Assembly (NCBI RefSeq): GCF_020009625.1
Contig: NZ_JAIHLP010000002.1
Span: 2,976,001 to 3,040,000, forward strand
Source: Leifsonia poae
GTDB lineage: Bacteria > Actinomycetota > Actinomycetes > Actinomycetales > Microbacteriaceae
Direction of reading: 5' to 3'
Length of the DNA stretch: 64,000 bases
Numbering within the stretch: the first letter of the stretch is position 1; each line of letters opens with the position of its first letter. The notes under the pieces are model-generated. The model saw nothing but the letters and a program-made list of their open reading frames with translations, did not search any database and had not been told where the DNA came from. Positions 62,534 through 64,000 of the stretch are shown here, piece after piece. The position numbers and the translations under genes are program-made.

Positions 62534-64000
62534 TGACGACACTGACCACCATCCTCCCGGCCGAGCTGGCCGCCACGCTCGCACGGAGCCCGGGCCCGAC
62601 CTTCGTCGCCGGGCTGTTCCAGGGCGTGGACGGTCTGCGGGGCGGGCGGGGGAGCGAGCTCCTCGGCGAGCTCCTCGGCGTCGACCCGGTGGCGCTTGCC
62701 GCCTCCGACCCGCAGTTCGAGGCGGCGCCGGGTGAGAGGGCCGTGGTGGTCGTGCCGGTCGCGACCGGGGCGGTGAGGGTCGTTCTGGTCGGGCTCGGCC
62801 GGGGCGTGCCGACGGTGAACGGGCTGTTCGACGCGGCGCTCGCGGCGGCGGCCGGTGCGGATGCGGTCTCGACTCTGGCGCTCGAAGCCGACCCGGCGGC
62901 CCCGGCCGATGTCGTGCTCGGCGCCGTGGCGCAGGGGCATGCCGTCGGTCTCTGGCGGTATCGCCGGGAGGCGGAGGGTGTGGATGCGGTCGCCGACGCG
63001 GCCCCGGGTTCCGTCGTGCTCGTCGACCGCGGTTCCGGTGACCGCAGCACCGTGCTCGATCGCGCGGCGACGGTCGCGGTGGCGACCTCGTGGGTGCGAC
63101 AGCTCGTCGAGACACCCCCCAACCGCCTGGGACCTCGCGCGTTCGCGGACGCGATCGGCGCGTTCGCGGCGCGGGTGGCCGGCGATCGGGTGGCCGTCTC
63201 GATCTGGGACGAGGCCACCCTCATCGAACGCGGTTTCGGGGCGACTCTCGGTGTCGGCGCCGGCAGCGTGGACAGCCCGCTGGTTGTCGAGTTGACGGTC
63301 GCGGGGGATGGGCCGTCGACCGCGCTCGCCGGCAAGGGCATCACCTTCGACTCGGGCGGCACGAACCTCAAACGCGATATGGGCGAGCTGAGCTGGATGA
63401 AATCCGATATGGCCGCTGCCGCTGCGGTGGCCGCTGCCGTGATCTCCGCAGCGGCGCTCGGCGCACCCGGTCCGCTGCACGCGCTGTTGCCGGTGGCGGA
63501 GAACATGCCGGGCGGCGGGGCGCAGCGTCCGGGGGATGTGGTGCGGCATCCCGGAGGCCGCACCACCGAGATCGTCGACACTGACTGCGAGGGGCGTCTC
63601 GTGCTCGCGGACGCCCTGTCGTATCTCGCCCGCGAGAACCCGGCCCGCCTGATCGACGTGGGAACCCTGACCGATTCCGGCGGGGTCGGCCACGCGTTCT
63701 GGGGATGCTGGGGTACCTCCGACGCGCTGGCCGCCGAGCTCGTCGCCGCCGGTCTGGCGGCGGGCGATCCTGGCTGGGCTCTTCCGCTGCACGACTCCTA
63801 TCGGGATCTGTTGTCGTCGCGGGTCGCAGACATCGCCAACTCGCCGATCGACGTGCCCGATTCGGGCCAGCTCGCGGCGACGTATCTGCGCAGTTTCGTC
63901 GGGGAGACCGCCTGGGTGCACATCGACAACGGGTCGTCGGCGTGGCTCGAGCGCGACGCTTCCCCTTGGCCGGCCGGTGCCACGGGAACCCCGGTGCGTG
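62533..64000 (+). CDS. M17 leucyl aminopeptidase (partial, runs off the right edge)
   Basis: At least 489 residues with no stop before the window ends. Metal and catalytic motifs: AGKGITFDSGGTNLK, MKSDMAAAAAV, ENMPGGGAQRPGDVV and DTDCEGRLVLADALSYL. The usual NTDAEGR is DTDCEGR here, but the essential Asp and Glu-Gly-Arg are kept. It would cleave N-terminal residues from peptides delivered by the preceding importer, with which it is translationally coupled. Confidence 0.92.
   Translation, partial: MTTLTTILPAELAATLARSPGPTFVAGLFQGVDGLRGGRGSELLGELLGVDPVALAASDPQFEAAPGERAVVVVPVATGAVRVVLVGLGRGVPTVNGLFDAALAAAAGADAVSTLALEADPAAPADVVLGAVAQGHAVGLWRYRREAEGVDAVADAAPGSVVLVDRGSGDRSTVLDRAATVAVATSWVRQLVETPPNRLGPRAFADAIGAFAARVAGDRVAVSIWDEATLIERGFGATLGVGAGSVDSPLVVELTVAGDGPSTALAGKGITFDSGGTNLKRDMGELSWMKSDMAAAAAVAAAVISAAALGAPGPLHALLPVAENMPGGGAQRPGDVVRHPGGRTTEIVDTDCEGRLVLADALSYLARENPARLIDVGTLTDSGGVGHAFWGCWGTSDALAAELVAAGLAAGDPGWALPLHDSYRDLLSSRVADIANSPIDVPDSGQLAATYLRSFVGETAWVHIDNGSSAWLERDASPWPAGATGTPVR

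Noticed and set aside
60893..63115. 740-residue frame antisense to the peptide-binding protein
   Set aside because: Shadow of two well-supported plus-strand genes.

Overview
The window is dense, visibly very GC-rich bacterial DNA. It has strong G/C preference at third codon positions, GTG and TTG starts, tRNA genes without an encoded CCA end, a sortase-E-type LAxTG surface protein, a LytR-CpsA-Psr protein and furA-katA style oxidative-stress genes. Together these point to a high-GC actinomycete. A member of the Microbacteriaceae is my best guess, inferred from general protein character rather than from any marker gene.

Left part (1-11.5 kb): housekeeping and carbohydrate genes. These are an inositol-monophosphatase-family enzyme, a membrane-anchored M23 peptidase, a divergent pair of GH13 alpha-glucosidase/amylase genes, a Cys-rich pentapeptide-repeat protein, two aldo/keto reductases, a tRNA-Thr/tRNA-Met pair with a clear terminator, a likely transposase remnant, and a double GNAT acetyltransferase. 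Next (11.3-24.3 kb) comes a cell-surface section: a 49-residue membrane protein, an LGFP-repeat/glycine-zipper protein, a large AAA/LuxR regulator divergent from an 1105-residue lamin-tail-domain wall protein, an MMPL exporter divergent from its MarR regulator, a UV endonuclease-like gene, and an LCP wall-polymer ligase.

At 24.3 kb a well-conserved M-box (Mg2+-sensing) leader precedes a two-gene ABC transporter: a fused double permease plus an ATPase with a C-terminal winged-helix-like domain. Between 28.5 and 40.5 kb the genes read as an agmatine/putrescine/GABA catabolic island. It holds putrescine oxidase, agmatine deiminase, N-carbamoylputrescine amidase, a TetR regulator, pyridoxamine-phosphate oxidase (supplier of PLP), a PucR regulator, GABA aminotransferase and succinate-semialdehyde dehydrogenase. 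An unrelated TetR/aldo-keto reductase pair and an aldose epimerase are interleaved. Candidate operators are visible in every divergent promoter here.

40.5-41.7 kb holds a striking array of three 12-bp palindromes spaced exactly 40 bp apart, and a tiny Gly-X-Y repeat protein translationally coupled to a streptogramin-lyase-like gene. 41.9-49.7 kb is one operon for an alpha-glucoside: ROK regulator, two permeases, binding lipoprotein, GH15 and GH31 enzymes, with no ATPase of its own. Then follow a PRC-barrel-type protein, furA-katA, an alpha/beta hydrolase, an ABC1/UbiB kinase, a DUF302-like protein, nagB divergent from a GntR regulator, and a peptide ABC transporter (fused ATPases, DppC-like, DppB-like; divergent binding protein) followed by an M17 leucyl aminopeptidase that runs off the right edge.

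Two genes (marR at 21.5 kb and the dppC-like permease at 59.7 kb) each carry a one-base deficit in a G/C homopolymer that breaks an otherwise perfect family frame; a third, weaker case lies after the MMPL gene. At least nine genes have a -10 hexamer exactly 6-7 nt before the ATG, which is the signature of leaderless mRNAs.
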